A model generated the notes under the pieces. It saw only the letters and a program-made list of their open reading frames with translations, did not search any database and had not been told where the DNA came from. From RUG12783 sp946409545 (GTDB taxonomy: Bacteria > Bacillota_I > Bacilli_A > RF39 > UBA660), in the NCBI GenBank assembly GCA_946409545.1, contig CAMJWT010000001.1, positions 79,437 through 143,436 on the forward strand: a stretch of 64,000 nt of DNA, written 5' to 3'. The translations under genes and the position numbers were made by a program. Shown piece after piece: positions 17,354 through 25,690 of the stretch (position 1 is its first letter; each line of letters opens with the position of its first letter).

Positions 17354-17699
17354 TAATATGACTGCTGCTGCTAATGCAGCTATAAGAGATGTTACATTAG
17401 AGATAGATACTGATGCTGTATTAGAGCAACTAGCTATTATGAAAAATGTTCTTGGTGAACAAGAAAGAGCTTTATTACAAGATTTTGGTGAAACTTTATC
17501 AACAGCTTGGAAAAGTGGTAATGCTACTTTAGTAGCTGGTAAGATTGAAGAAATCAATACTTCATTTACTACAATGGCAGGAATTATTGATAAACTTGTA
17601 GATAAAGTTAATTCATATGTTGCTAATGTTCAAAAAGCAGAAGAAGTTTCTTTCAATAATGGCGAAGAATCTAGTGCACCTGCTCAAACAGAACAATAA
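17346..17699 (+). CDS. Small helical WXG-like partner (117 aa)
   Basis: Two helices around an AWKSGNA turn (Trp-Lys-Ser-Gly, a one-residue expanded version of W-x-G), then a polar tail rich in Glu, Ser and Gln. The ATG at 17346 has GGAGG nine bases upstream, inside the end of the preceding gene; the frame from 17331 begins within that site. It is the second half of a coupled pair that ends in a strong terminator. Confidence 0.75.
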   Translation: MDNNMTAAANAAIRDVTLEIDTDAVLEQLAIMKNVLGEQERALLQDFGETLSTAWKSGNATLVAGKIEEINTSFTTMAGIIDKLVDKVNSYVANVQKAEEVSFNNGEESSAPAQTEQ

Positions 17700-17733
17700 A
17701 AAAAACAAACGTTTATTCGTTTGTTTTTTATTT
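17699..17733. terminator. Bidirectional terminator
   Basis: AAAACAAACG / CGTTTGTTTT with flanking A- and T-runs, between convergent genes. Confidence 0.85.
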
Positions 17734-18396
17734 TTTTACATATTGTCTTGGATTTGTTTCTTCAGTAAATAAAGTTGATATTTCATCGATTTCTTCTTTA
17801 GAGTAATCTTCACCTAAATTTTGTTCAATATAATTATCACGAATTTCATGTAATCTTGTTAAAAGACCTTGTAAGTTTTGAAGATGATCTTCTTTTTCAT
17901 TACATTCATTTAATAAGTTTTTATTATTTTCTAAATCGTTTTCAGCTTCATGTAAATCTTTAATTGTTCTTTTAGCACTATATTGTTTATCTCCGTATAA
18001 ATCATTATATGGTTTAAATCTTTCGTTTTCTTGAATCTTTTTATCACATACCATACTTGAAGTATGATAAGCTACATAATCAGTTGCCCAAATAAGTATT
18101 GGTAAGAATGTAGTAAATGTAATATTACCTGCAATTAGAGATGCAATGATTAATCCTATTGTTATAACGGCAACTAAGAGTGCTGGAAGAATATATAAGA
18201 ATTTTTTCATCTTATTATATTTAGGATATCTCTTTTGAATAGTTTCATCTTCCATTAATGTTTCTAATAATTTAATTAATTGTTTCTTATCATTAATTGT
18301 TTCTTGAATTTTATTTTTATCAAGTGATTTTAATTCTTCATTTAGTTTATTAATAGCTGTTTGAACTTTATTTGTTTCATTCTTTAATTTTGTCAT
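17728..18396 (-). CDS. Coiled-coil membrane protein (222 aa)
   Basis: Unrecognised. An N-terminal coiled coil (1-60), two adjacent membrane spans (about 68-115, with a short central break) and a C-terminal coiled coil (about 125-205). The start at 18396 has AAAAGGAG five bases upstream; the in-frame ATG at 18414 lies before that site. It lies next to the WXG100 pair but on the other strand, so a role as a membrane component of the same system is only positional inference. Confidence 0.6.
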   Translation of the reverse strand: MTKLKNETNKVQTAINKLNEELKSLDKNKIQETINDKKQLIKLLETLMEDETIQKRYPKYNKMKKFLYILPALLVAVITIGLIIASLIAGNITFTTFLPILIWATDYVAYHTSSMVCDKKIQENERFKPYNDLYGDKQYSAKRTIKDLHEAENDLENNKNLLNECNEKEDHLQNLQGLLTRLHEIRDNYIEQNLGEDYSKEEIDEISTLFTEETNPRQYVKK

Positions 18397-18510
18397 AAAA
18401 ACTCCTTTTGCCATTATTATAGCATGTCTTAGTTTAATATCTAGTATTTTTGTAAAGTAATAGTAAAAAAATAATTGATTTAAATAGTTATATATGATAT
18501 ATTACATAAC

Positions 18511-18565
18511 GAGTAAGAAATTACTCCTTGGCGAAAGCCCGTTTAGTCCAAAAGGAGGTGTAAGG
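18511..18565 (+). promoter_or_regulatory. rpsF leader with alternative hairpins, probable S6:S18 autoregulatory site
   Basis: Two small hairpins with GAAA loops (GAGTAA/TTACTC at 18511-18526; GGC/GCC at 18530-18539) followed by CCG (18539-18541). CTCCTTGG (18524-18531) can instead pair with CCAAAAGGAG (18548-18557), which would mask the rpsF ribosome binding site. The TTACTC strand is shared, so the two folds compete. A CCG next to a helix recalls the known S6:S18-binding leader; the match is mine and untested. Confidence 0.45.
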
Positions 18566-18850
18566 ATGAAAAATTACGAACTTATGTTTATCGTAAAGCC
18601 AACACTTGATGATGAAGCTGCTAATGCTGTTTGCGAAAACATGAAAAAAGCTTTAGAAAAAGAAGGAGCTAAGATTCTTGAAGTTAAACCTATGGGTCAC
18701 AAAGAATTAGCTTACGAAGTTAAAACATTCAATAATGGTAATTATTTCTTAATTACTGTTGAAAGTGATGCTAAAGCAGTTGATGAATTCTCTCGTCTTG
18801 CTAATATTAGCGAAGATATTATTCGTCACATCGTTGTTAAGGCAAACTAA
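18566..18850 (+). CDS. rpsF: 30S ribosomal protein S6
   Basis: 95 residues starting MKNYELMFIVKPTLDDEA, with the typical MGHKELAYEVKTFNNGNYFL segment. Binds 16S rRNA together with S18. It has a strong AAAAGGAGGTG ribosome binding site. First gene of the conserved rpsF-ssb-rpsR operon; the longer in-frame extension from 18494 is leader sequence and not coding. Confidence 0.97.
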   Translation: MKNYELMFIVKPTLDDEAANAVCENMKKALEKEGAKILEVKPMGHKELAYEVKTFNNGNYFLITVESDAKAVDEFSRLANISEDIIRHIVVKAN

Positions 18851-18862
18851 TAGGAGTTAAAT

Positions 18863-19327
18863 ATGAATAAAGTATTTTTAATTGGTCGCTTAACAAGAGA
18901 CCCAGAACTTAGATATACAAGTAGTAATTTAGCTAACATGCGTTGTTCACTAGCTGTTGATAGAACATATCAAAGAGAAGGCGAAGAACGTGGAACAGAT
19001 TTTATTAATATTGTTGCTTTCGGTAATCGTGCAGAAACTATGAAAAAATATCTTACTAAAGGTAGTCAAATAGCTGTTGATGGTAGAATTCAAACAGGTA
19101 GTTATGACGGACAAGATGGTAAAAAAGTTTATACAACAGATGTAATTGTTGAGAATTTCCAATTCTTAGATAGCAAAGGAAGCCGTCAAGTAAGTGAAGA
19201 TAATGGAGATAATGTAACTCCATATGATTTTGCAGATTCTTCTAGTGACAATACAAGTGATAGTAGTGATCCATTTGCTGATTTCGGTGCTAAAATCGAA
19301 GTAAGCGATAATGAATTACCATTCTAA
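18863..19327 (+). CDS. ssb: Single-stranded DNA-binding protein
   Basis: 154 residues: OB-fold with MNKVFLIGRLTRDPELRYT and TDFINIVAFGNRAE, then a flexible Asp/Ser linker, then the acidic tip DNELPF that recruits partner proteins. It coats single-stranded DNA in replication and repair. It sits between rpsF and rpsR in the usual order. Confidence 0.97.
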   Translation: MNKVFLIGRLTRDPELRYTSSNLANMRCSLAVDRTYQREGEERGTDFINIVAFGNRAETMKKYLTKGSQIAVDGRIQTGSYDGQDGKKVYTTDVIVENFQFLDSKGSRQVSEDNGDNVTPYDFADSSSDNTSDSSDPFADFGAKIEVSDNELPF

Positions 19328-19341
19328 AAAAGGAGGATATT

Positions 19342-19557
19342 ATGGCAGAATTTTATAGAAAGAAAAAGAAAGTATGCTATATGTGTACTGGAAAAGATAT
19401 CGATTATAAAGATATTGAAGTATTAAAAAAGTATATAAATGATAAAGGTAAGATTTTACCAAGAAGAGTTACAGGTGCTTGTGCAAAACATCAAAGACAT
19501 ATTGCTGAAGAAGTTAAAAAGGCACGTGCAATTGCTTTATTACCTTATACAAAATAG
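19342..19557 (+). CDS. rpsR: 30S ribosomal protein S18
   Basis: 71 residues with the S18 motif DYKDIEVLKKYINDKGKILP followed by RRVTGACAKHQR. The N-terminal KKVCYMCTG keeps two Cys. AAAAAAGGAGGATATT precedes the ATG. Last gene of the operon, closed by a terminator. Confidence 0.97.
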   Translation: MAEFYRKKKKVCYMCTGKDIDYKDIEVLKKYINDKGKILPRRVTGACAKHQRHIAEEVKKARAIALLPYTK

Positions 19558-19584
19558 AGTGTTATTTAATAACACTTTTTTTTA
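19558..19584 (+). terminator. Terminator of rpsF-ssb-rpsR
   Basis: AGTGTTAT / ATAACACT with a 3-base loop and a T-run. Confidence 0.9.
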
Positions 19585-19592
19585 ATATTTTT

Positions 19593-19601
19593 TGTTATAA
19601 T
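19593..19601 (+). promoter_or_regulatory. Extended -10 promoter of the lipoprotein gene
   Basis: TGTTATAAT preceded by a T-tract, about nine bases after the end of the rpsR terminator. Confidence 0.6.
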
Positions 19602-19631
19602 ATTAATAGTAAGATTGATAATGGAGGTAAC

Positions 19632-21140
19632 ATGAAGAGAAGTTTTAAATATATACTTATTATATTCTTATTAATATCAATAGTAGTTGGTTGTGGTAAT
19701 TTTAATCATGGGGAAAATATAGAGAATGATAATCATGAAGAAATTATAGAGTATGATAATGTTAATAAATTAAAATTAGATAATTATAAATTTATGGAAG
19801 TAAAAGAGTCAAATGATAAAATAAAATATCGTATTCTTGTTATCGATATAGATCCTATTTTAACTGATGGAAATATTGAAGGTGTATCATGTAGAGGTAA
19901 AACAGCAAGTGAATGTTTAAAACAGAATAAAACACAGGCTATTAATGAATTAGTTAAAGATTTAAATGATTCTTCACATAACTATTTAGATGTTGTTATT
20001 GAAAAAACGGAATATTTAAATGAATTTCCTAAATATAAAAATAAAGTAACACTAAAAAATGGAAGGCAAGATTATAAGTTTGATGAAGAAACATGGCTAG
20101 ATATTTTTAAAGATGGTTGGTATAAAGGTATCAATGATGAACGTGTTCAAGGTATCGGTAACTGGTTTGGAACATTTGATTACGATTATATTATAAAAAA
20201 ATTAAATTTAGTTGAACGAAAAAATAATAATGAATTTGATGAAGTATGGATTGTTAATATTGATCCATCACTAACATATGAGTCAATAATGGTTGGTAAT
20301 AATTCATTTTGGATGAATGGTGAACCAATAGAAGCAAATTGTAAACCTTTTAAAATGATGAATGTTTCTATTTCACGACCTGATGCTAATTTTGAATGCT
20401 TTGGACATGCAACAGAGCAACTTTTAAATAATGTTTTTGCAAACTCTAATTATAAAGAATATAATGCTTTGAATTGGAATAGTGGAACAGTAACTATTGA
20501 TAAATCTAATTATAATAAGTTAAGTTTGTTTCAAAAATTTATGCTAACTGATCATCAAAATACTATAAATAATTCCGGTTATGCTGGAGTTGGCAATATG
20601 CATTATTCACCAAATAGTACCAAAGATTATGAATGGAATAATAAAAATAATAAGGTTTTAAGCAAATATTCTGAATGGGAGAATTATCCAAATTTAAATG
20701 ATTCCGTTAGTACTAATATATTTACTCCCAGTGTTTATATGGAAAAAACATTAAATGGAACTAATAGTGATGCAAGACTTCATCATCGTTGGTGGTTTGG
20801 ATTATTACCTCATCATACAGGATTAACAAGTGATGGTTATTCTAATAATTGGTGGGATTATTATAGAAAAAATACATATATTACAAATATTGTTTCTGAT
20901 GAATATACACAAAACTTCAATGTCGGAGATAAAATAAGTATTAGCTTAATTTTAGAATATTCTGATGGTACAAAAGAAAAAATAGAAGTGTCTTTATATG
21001 ATCAAAATATAGAGATAGATAATAAAGATTTATTTTATGTAGATACAACAGGTCAAATATATGCAAGAAAAAGTGGAAAAGCAAATTTTGTTTATTACCG
21101 TGATGGTGTTTATGGGGAAATAAATATTATAGTAAATTAG
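19632..21140 (+). CDS. Large unknown lipoprotein (502 aa)
   Basis: Signal peptide with lipobox VVGC (Cys about residue 21) after MKRSFKYILIIFLLISI, so membrane-anchored outside by Lgt/Lsp. The body has many aromatic and His residues: NFECFGHATEQLL (about 253-265), LHHRWWFGLLPHHTG (about 379-393), NNWWDYY. The last ~75 residues resemble a BIG2-like Ig fold (VGDKISISLILEYSDGTKEKIEV...SGKANFVYY). The His/Trp clusters could be an active or metal site, but I know of no matching family. It has its own promoter and terminator, separating rpsR from rplI, where gdpP often lies in Bacilli. Confidence 0.65.
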   Translation: MKRSFKYILIIFLLISIVVGCGNFNHGENIENDNHEEIIEYDNVNKLKLDNYKFMEVKESNDKIKYRILVIDIDPILTDGNIEGVSCRGKTASECLKQNKTQAINELVKDLNDSSHNYLDVVIEKTEYLNEFPKYKNKVTLKNGRQDYKFDEETWLDIFKDGWYKGINDERVQGIGNWFGTFDYDYIIKKLNLVERKNNNEFDEVWIVNIDPSLTYESIMVGNNSFWMNGEPIEANCKPFKMMNVSISRPDANFECFGHATEQLLNNVFANSNYKEYNALNWNSGTVTIDKSNYNKLSLFQKFMLTDHQNTINNSGYAGVGNMHYSPNSTKDYEWNNKNNKVLSKYSEWENYPNLNDSVSTNIFTPSVYMEKTLNGTNSDARLHHRWWFGLLPHHTGLTSDGYSNNWWDYYRKNTYITNIVSDEYTQNFNVGDKISISLILEYSDGTKEKIEVSLYDQNIEIDNKDLFYVDTTGQIYARKSGKANFVYYRDGVYGEINIIVN

Positions 21141-21163
21141 AGTCATCGAGAGATGACTTTTTA
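21141..21163 (+). terminator. Terminator of the lipoprotein gene
   Basis: AGTCATC, loop GAGA (GNRA), GATGACT, T-run. Confidence 0.85.
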
Positions 21164-21171
21164 TTGATATG

Positions 21172-21180
21172 TGTTATAAT
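21172..21180 (+). promoter_or_regulatory. Extended -10 promoter of rplI-dnaB
   Basis: TGTTATAAT, 21 bases before the rplI start. Any -35 would fall inside the preceding terminator stem. Confidence 0.6.
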
Positions 21181-21201
21181 AATTGTAATAAGGGAGGTTC
21201 T

Positions 21202-21642
21202 ATGCAAGTAATTTTTTTGAAAGACCTAAGAGGTCAAGGTAAAAAAGGGGAAATTAAAGAAGTTAGTGATGGATATGCAATGAACTTTTTAATTAAAAAA
21301 GGTTATGCTATTAAGAAAACAGAGGGTAGTCTTCAAAAATTAAATATTCAAAAAGAAGAAGATAGATTACGTGATATTGAATTAACTAAAGAAGCAGAAA
21401 AGACTAAAAAAGAATTAGAGAAACTAACCTTAGTATTTACAGCAAAAGCTGGTAAAATGGATAAAATGTTTGGAAGTATTAGTTCTAAACAAATTAAAGA
21501 AGAATTAGAAAAGAAGAATTATCATTTCGATAAAAAACAAATTAAAACAGAGACCATTAATTCTTTTGGATTTCATAATGTTGAAATTGAATTATATAAA
21601 GATGTAAAAGGAATAGTTAGAGTCGAAGTTAGAAAGGCATAA
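21202..21642 (+). CDS. rplI: 50S ribosomal protein L9
   Basis: 146 residues with the L9 start MQVIFLKDLRGQGKKGEIKEVSDGYAMNFL, a long connecting helix rich in Lys/Glu, and a C-terminal rRNA-binding domain (GSISSKQIKEEL...). GGGAGGTTCT precedes the ATG at 21202; the upstream in-frame ATG at 21169 lies within the promoter. Followed two bases later by dnaB. Confidence 0.97.
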   Translation: MQVIFLKDLRGQGKKGEIKEVSDGYAMNFLIKKGYAIKKTEGSLQKLNIQKEEDRLRDIELTKEAEKTKKELEKLTLVFTAKAGKMDKMFGSISSKQIKEELEKKNYHFDKKQIKTETINSFGFHNVEIELYKDVKGIVRVEVRKA

Positions 21643-21644
21643 TT

Positions 21645-22988
21645 ATGGCAAGAAGTATACCTAATAATCAAGAAGCTGAGCAAGCTTTATTATCTACAAT
21701 GTTTTTATCTAAATATGCTCTTGATAAAGCTGTAGATACACTTCAAGAAGATGATTTTTATTATAATAATAATCGAATTATTTTTAATACTTTAGTTAAC
21801 TTATCTAACAAAAATATTCCTATTGATATGACTTCTGTCGTAACAGAGATTAAGAATAATGATAAGTTAAATGAAGTTGGTGGTATTTCATATCTTACTG
21901 AAGTACTTAATAGTGAAGCGGTTGCTAGTAATGCTGAATATTATATAAAGAAAATTAATGATGCATCCCTACTTCGTAGATTAATAAAAGTATCTGAAGA
22001 GATTCAGTCTTTAGGTTATGAAACTAATAGTGATGTTAATGAAGTTTTAGATGAAGCAGAAAAGAGAATATTAAACGTTGTTAAAAATAAACAAACGAGT
22101 GAATTTCGTAATTTTAATGATGTCTTAATGGAAGCTCAAAGAAATCTTGAAGAACTATCTCAATCTAAAGGGGAAGTTACAGGACTTCCATCTGGTTTTA
22201 CAGATTTAGATAGATTAACAGCTGGTTTTCATGAAAATCAATTAATTATAGTAGCTGCTCGTCCTGCGATGGGAAAAACTATTTTTGCTTTAAATGTTGC
22301 TGTTAATGCAGCTTTAGCAGGTAAAAGTGTTGCTGTATTTAACCTTGAAATGGATGCTACGCAACTTGCTAATCGTATGTTATCAAGCGTTGGTCAAATT
22401 GAAGGACGTAAGTTTATGTCTGGTAATTTTAATAATGATGACTGGACAAGACTTAATGAAGCAGTAAGTCAATTAGAAGGAGCTAAGATTTTTATTAATG
22501 ATACTCCAAGTGCAACAATTGGTGAAATAAGAAGTAAATGTCGAAGACTTGCAAGTAGTGATGATGGGCTTGATTTAGTTATTATTGACTACTTACAATT
22601 AATTAGTACAGGTCGTAATTATGGATCTAATCGTCAACAAGAAGTATCAGATATTTCGCGTGCTTTAAAATTAATGGCATTAGAACTTCATGTTCCCGTA
22701 ATTGCTTTATCTCAATTATCTCGTTCTGTTGAACAAAGAGAAGATAAGCGACCATTAATGAGTGACTTACGTGAATCAGGATCTATTGAACAAGATGCCG
22801 ATATAGTATCTTTCTTATATCGTGATTCTTATTATCGAAATAAAAGTGAGAATAAAAAAGAATCAGAAGCTAGTGTTAGTGAATTAATAGTTGGAAAACA
22901 TCGTAATGGACGTGTTGCAACTATTAAATTAGTATTTAAAGGAGACACTTGTTCGTTCTTAAATTATCAAGAAGAAGCGGGTGATTAA
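21645..22988 (+). CDS. dnaB: Replicative DNA helicase
   Basis: Hexameric 5'-3' helicase of the replication fork. N-terminal primase-interacting domain (NNQEAEQALLSTMF..., 1-105), linker, then a RecA-like domain with Walker A ARPAMGKTIFALNVA (about 206-220), Walker B LDLVIIDYLQLI and the SRSVEQREDKRP/LRESGSIEQDAD loop that contacts DNA. The length (447) is normal. The rplI-dnaB order is the same as in Bacillus. Confidence 0.97.
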   Translation: MARSIPNNQEAEQALLSTMFLSKYALDKAVDTLQEDDFYYNNNRIIFNTLVNLSNKNIPIDMTSVVTEIKNNDKLNEVGGISYLTEVLNSEAVASNAEYYIKKINDASLLRRLIKVSEEIQSLGYETNSDVNEVLDEAEKRILNVVKNKQTSEFRNFNDVLMEAQRNLEELSQSKGEVTGLPSGFTDLDRLTAGFHENQLIIVAARPAMGKTIFALNVAVNAALAGKSVAVFNLEMDATQLANRMLSSVGQIEGRKFMSGNFNNDDWTRLNEAVSQLEGAKIFINDTPSATIGEIRSKCRRLASSDDGLDLVIIDYLQLISTGRNYGSNRQQEVSDISRALKLMALELHVPVIALSQLSRSVEQREDKRPLMSDLRESGSIEQDADIVSFLYRDSYYRNKSENKKESEASVSELIVGKHRNGRVATIKLVFKGDTCSFLNYQEEAGD

Positions 22989-22989
22989 T

Positions 22990-24480
22990 TTGCGTATTAA
23001 AAATATTTTAATGATTTTTATCGCTTTAGTTTTAAGTTTTGCGGTAGTTCATTTTACTAATAGGGATTATACTATAAAAGAACCAATTCCTTGTTATCGT
23101 GTTTATTTGAAAGGAAAATCAATTGGTTTAATATCATCAAAAGAAGAACTTGATGATTATATTAATAAACAACAAGAAAACTTAAAAAAAGAATATAATG
23201 TTGATAAAGTTTATATTCCTAACGATATTGATGTTGTAAAAGATATAACATATGATGATAAGTTTTCTAATATTGAAGATATTTATGATAAGATCAATCA
23301 AATATCGCCATTTACGATTAAAGGATATCGTGTTAAAGTTGAAAGACAAAATAGTATATCTCACCATAGTGATGAGGCTGAAACCAAAGAACAAGCTGAA
23401 GTTATTTATATAAATATTATTGATAAAAATATCTTGGAATCCGCAATGAAGAAAGTTGTTTTATCATTTGTTACTGAGGAACAATATAATTCTTTTGTTG
23501 AAGGCAAGCAAATGCAAATTGAAACAACAGGAGAAGTAATCGAGGATATTTTCATTGATAATAATATAACGATTCAAGAACGTAATATTCCAACTAATGA
23601 AAAGATATATAAAACGGAAGATGAGTTAATAAAATATTTGATATTTGGTAATAATGAAAGTGATAGAACCTATGTTGTTAAAATAGGTGATACCGTTGCT
23701 GAAGTTGCTGAAAATAATCAGATGAGTGTTAACGAATTATTAATTGCTAACGACGATATTAAAACACCTACAACCCTTCTTTATGCAGGTCAAACCTTAT
23801 CAATTGGTATTTTGGATCCAATATTCTCAACCGTTGTTGAAAAACACGTTGTAGCAGACCAAACCGTTAAATATAAAACAACATATAAATACGATAATAC
23901 AATGTATCAAGGACAAACAAAAGTACTACAAGAAGGTCAGAATGGTATTAACCGTATTACTGAAAAAATTAAAGTAGTTAATGGTGAAGTTAATCAAGCT
24001 TATATTGTATCTAATGAAACAATTAAGCCTGTTGTAAATAAAATAATTGCTCGTGGTGGTAAACAAGCTCCACGTGGTGATGGTGAATGGAGTTGGCCAA
24101 CGAACTTCCCATGGCGTATATCTAGTGGTATTGGATGGCGTTGGGGAGCAATTCACCGTGGTATCGATATTATTGGTCCTGGAAAAGGATCACCTATCTA
24201 TGCAGCTCGTAATGGTGAAGTTGTAGAAGCTAAATATGATGGCTCTCGTGGTAACCATATCATCATCAAACATGATAATGGATATTATACACAATACATG
24301 CATATGCAAAGTTCTCCAACAAAATATGTTCATGTTGGTCAAAGAGTTTATTCACATCAAGTAATTGGTGAAATGGGATGTACTGGTAGTTGTACTGGTA
24401 CGCACCTACACTTTGAAATATGGGATGGAAAGCCATATGATTCAGGTTCTCGTTACTTTGATGCAAGGAGTTTCTATTAA
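22990..24480 (+). CDS. LysM-G5-M23 peptidoglycan endopeptidase
   Basis: Membrane-anchored wall hydrolase. N-terminal hydrophobic segment (about 5-22), a roughly 190-residue helical/beta region, LysM (TYVVKIGDTVAEVAENNQM..., about 225-270), G5 domain (VVEKHVVADQTVKYKTTYKYD..., about 278-355) and a C-terminal M23 domain with the zinc ligands in HRGIDI, YMHMQ and THLHFEIW. I prefer the TTG at 22990 (GGGTGA upstream) over the GTG at 22981, which has no ribosome binding site; either overlaps or abuts dnaB. A possible FtsEX-activated hydrolase. Ends in a one-base overlap with walJ. Confidence 0.88.
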   Translation: MRIKNILMIFIALVLSFAVVHFTNRDYTIKEPIPCYRVYLKGKSIGLISSKEELDDYINKQQENLKKEYNVDKVYIPNDIDVVKDITYDDKFSNIEDIYDKINQISPFTIKGYRVKVERQNSISHHSDEAETKEQAEVIYINIIDKNILESAMKKVVLSFVTEEQYNSFVEGKQMQIETTGEVIEDIFIDNNITIQERNIPTNEKIYKTEDELIKYLIFGNNESDRTYVVKIGDTVAEVAENNQMSVNELLIANDDIKTPTTLLYAGQTLSIGILDPIFSTVVEKHVVADQTVKYKTTYKYDNTMYQGQTKVLQEGQNGINRITEKIKVVNGEVNQAYIVSNETIKPVVNKIIARGGKQAPRGDGEWSWPTNFPWRISSGIGWRWGAIHRGIDIIGPGKGSPIYAARNGEVVEAKYDGSRGNHIIIKHDNGYYTQYMHMQSSPTKYVHVGQRVYSHQVIGEMGCTGSCTGTHLHFEIWDGKPYDSGSRYFDARSFY

Positions 24481-25235
24481 TGAAAGTCTACGTTTTAGGA
24501 AGTGGATCTAAAGGTAATTCAACGTTGATTGTTGGTAATAATAAAAAAATCCTCATCGACGTTGGATTTTCTTATCCAAAAGAAAAAATGTTATTAGAGA
24601 ATTTTGGGGTTAGTCCTAATGAAATAGATGCAATTTTAATAACCCATGATCATAGTGACCATATTGGTGGCTTAAGTCAGTTTATTAAAAAACATCATAT
24701 TAAGGTTTATGCAAACGAAATCCTTGCTGGTCAATTAATTCGAGTTATTAATGAAAATGATATGATGATTGTTGATAATAAGTTCTCGATTGATGACTTT
24801 AGTATTGAAAGCTTTAAAACAAGCCATGATGCCATTGGCTCTGTTGGTTATATCGTGGAAGAGGATTCTAAAGAACTTGTTTATGTTACGGATACAGGTT
24901 ATATAAATAAAAGAAATTTAGCAAAACTTGTTAATAAAGAAGCATATATTTTTGAAAGTAATCATGATGTTAGAATGCTTATGAATGGACCATATCCTTA
25001 TATATTAAAGCAAAGAGTATTAAGTGATAAAGGACACTTGTCTAATGAATTATCAGGTAATTATTTAAAAGAATTAATTGGTGATAGAACAAAAATAGTC
25101 GTTCTTGCTCACTTATCGGAAATCAATAATACCCCAGAAGTTGCTTTAGATACTGTTAGCAAGATAATAAATAATAAAAAGATTAAATTAGTTAATGCTT
25201 TTCAAGATGAATCTATTGAAGTGGGTGAACTTTAA
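24480..25235 (+). CDS. walJ: WalJ/YycJ-type metallo-beta-lactamase-fold hydrolase
   Basis: 251 residues with the metal motif ILITHDHSDHIGG (about 52-64), conserved FKTSHDAIGSVGY and the late His in VVLAHLSEINN. The family is linked to the WalRK operon and to mismatch repair or wall homeostasis in Bacillota, acting in the cytoplasm as a nuclease-like enzyme. It overlaps both neighbours by one base (TAATG), so it is translationally coupled to the M23 gene and rlmH. No walRK genes are in the window. Confidence 0.9.
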   Translation: MKVYVLGSGSKGNSTLIVGNNKKILIDVGFSYPKEKMLLENFGVSPNEIDAILITHDHSDHIGGLSQFIKKHHIKVYANEILAGQLIRVINENDMMIVDNKFSIDDFSIESFKTSHDAIGSVGYIVEEDSKELVYVTDTGYINKRNLAKLVNKEAYIFESNHDVRMLMNGPYPYILKQRVLSDKGHLSNELSGNYLKELIGDRTKIVVLAHLSEINNTPEVALDTVSKIINNKKIKLVNAFQDESIEVGEL

Positions 25236-25684
25236 TGATAAAAATAATATGTGTTGGTAAAATAAAGGAAAGTTTTTATCGTGAAGCTATTAATGAATAC
25301 TTAAAAAGATTAAGTAAATATACTAAAATAGAGATTGTTGAATTAAATGATTTTAATTATGATAAAGAAAAAACTATTAAAGAAGAATCAAGATTAATTA
25401 TTAATAAACTAGATAATGGTTATAATATTTTATTAGATATTAATGGAGAATCTCTTGATAGTATATCTTTTTCTAGTAAATTAAATGATTTATTAATTGA
25501 TAATCATAATATTAACTTTATTATTGGTGGTTCATATGGTGTAAGTGATGAACTAAAAAATATGGTTAATTATCGATTATCATTTTCCAAGATGACTTTT
25601 CCTCATCAACTATTTAGGGTGGTTTTAATTGAACAAATATATCGTGCATTTAAGATAATAAACAATGAAGAATATCATAAGTAG
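25235..25684 (+). CDS. rlmH: 23S rRNA pseudouridine-1915 N3-methyltransferase
   Basis: SPOUT methyltransferase acting on the assembled 70S ribosome. 149 residues, about ten shorter than usual. Visible: IICVGKIKESFYREAINEYLKRL at the start, the SAM-knot motif FIIGGSYGVSDELK and the C-terminal SFSKMTFPHQLFRVVLIEQIYRAF. The walJ-rlmH order matches Bacillus and Staphylococcus, where rlmH is the SCC insertion site; I see no SCC element here. Confidence 0.95.
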   Translation: MIKIICVGKIKESFYREAINEYLKRLSKYTKIEIVELNDFNYDKEKTIKEESRLIINKLDNGYNILLDINGESLDSISFSSKLNDLLIDNHNINFIIGGSYGVSDELKNMVNYRLSFSKMTFPHQLFRVVLIEQIYRAFKIINNEEYHK

Positions 25685-25690
25685 GTGTCT

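Noticed and set aside
25235..25684. SCC-like insertion site at the rlmH 3' end
   Set aside because: rlmH runs directly into the AGCS gene six bases later, with no direct repeats or recombinase nearby.
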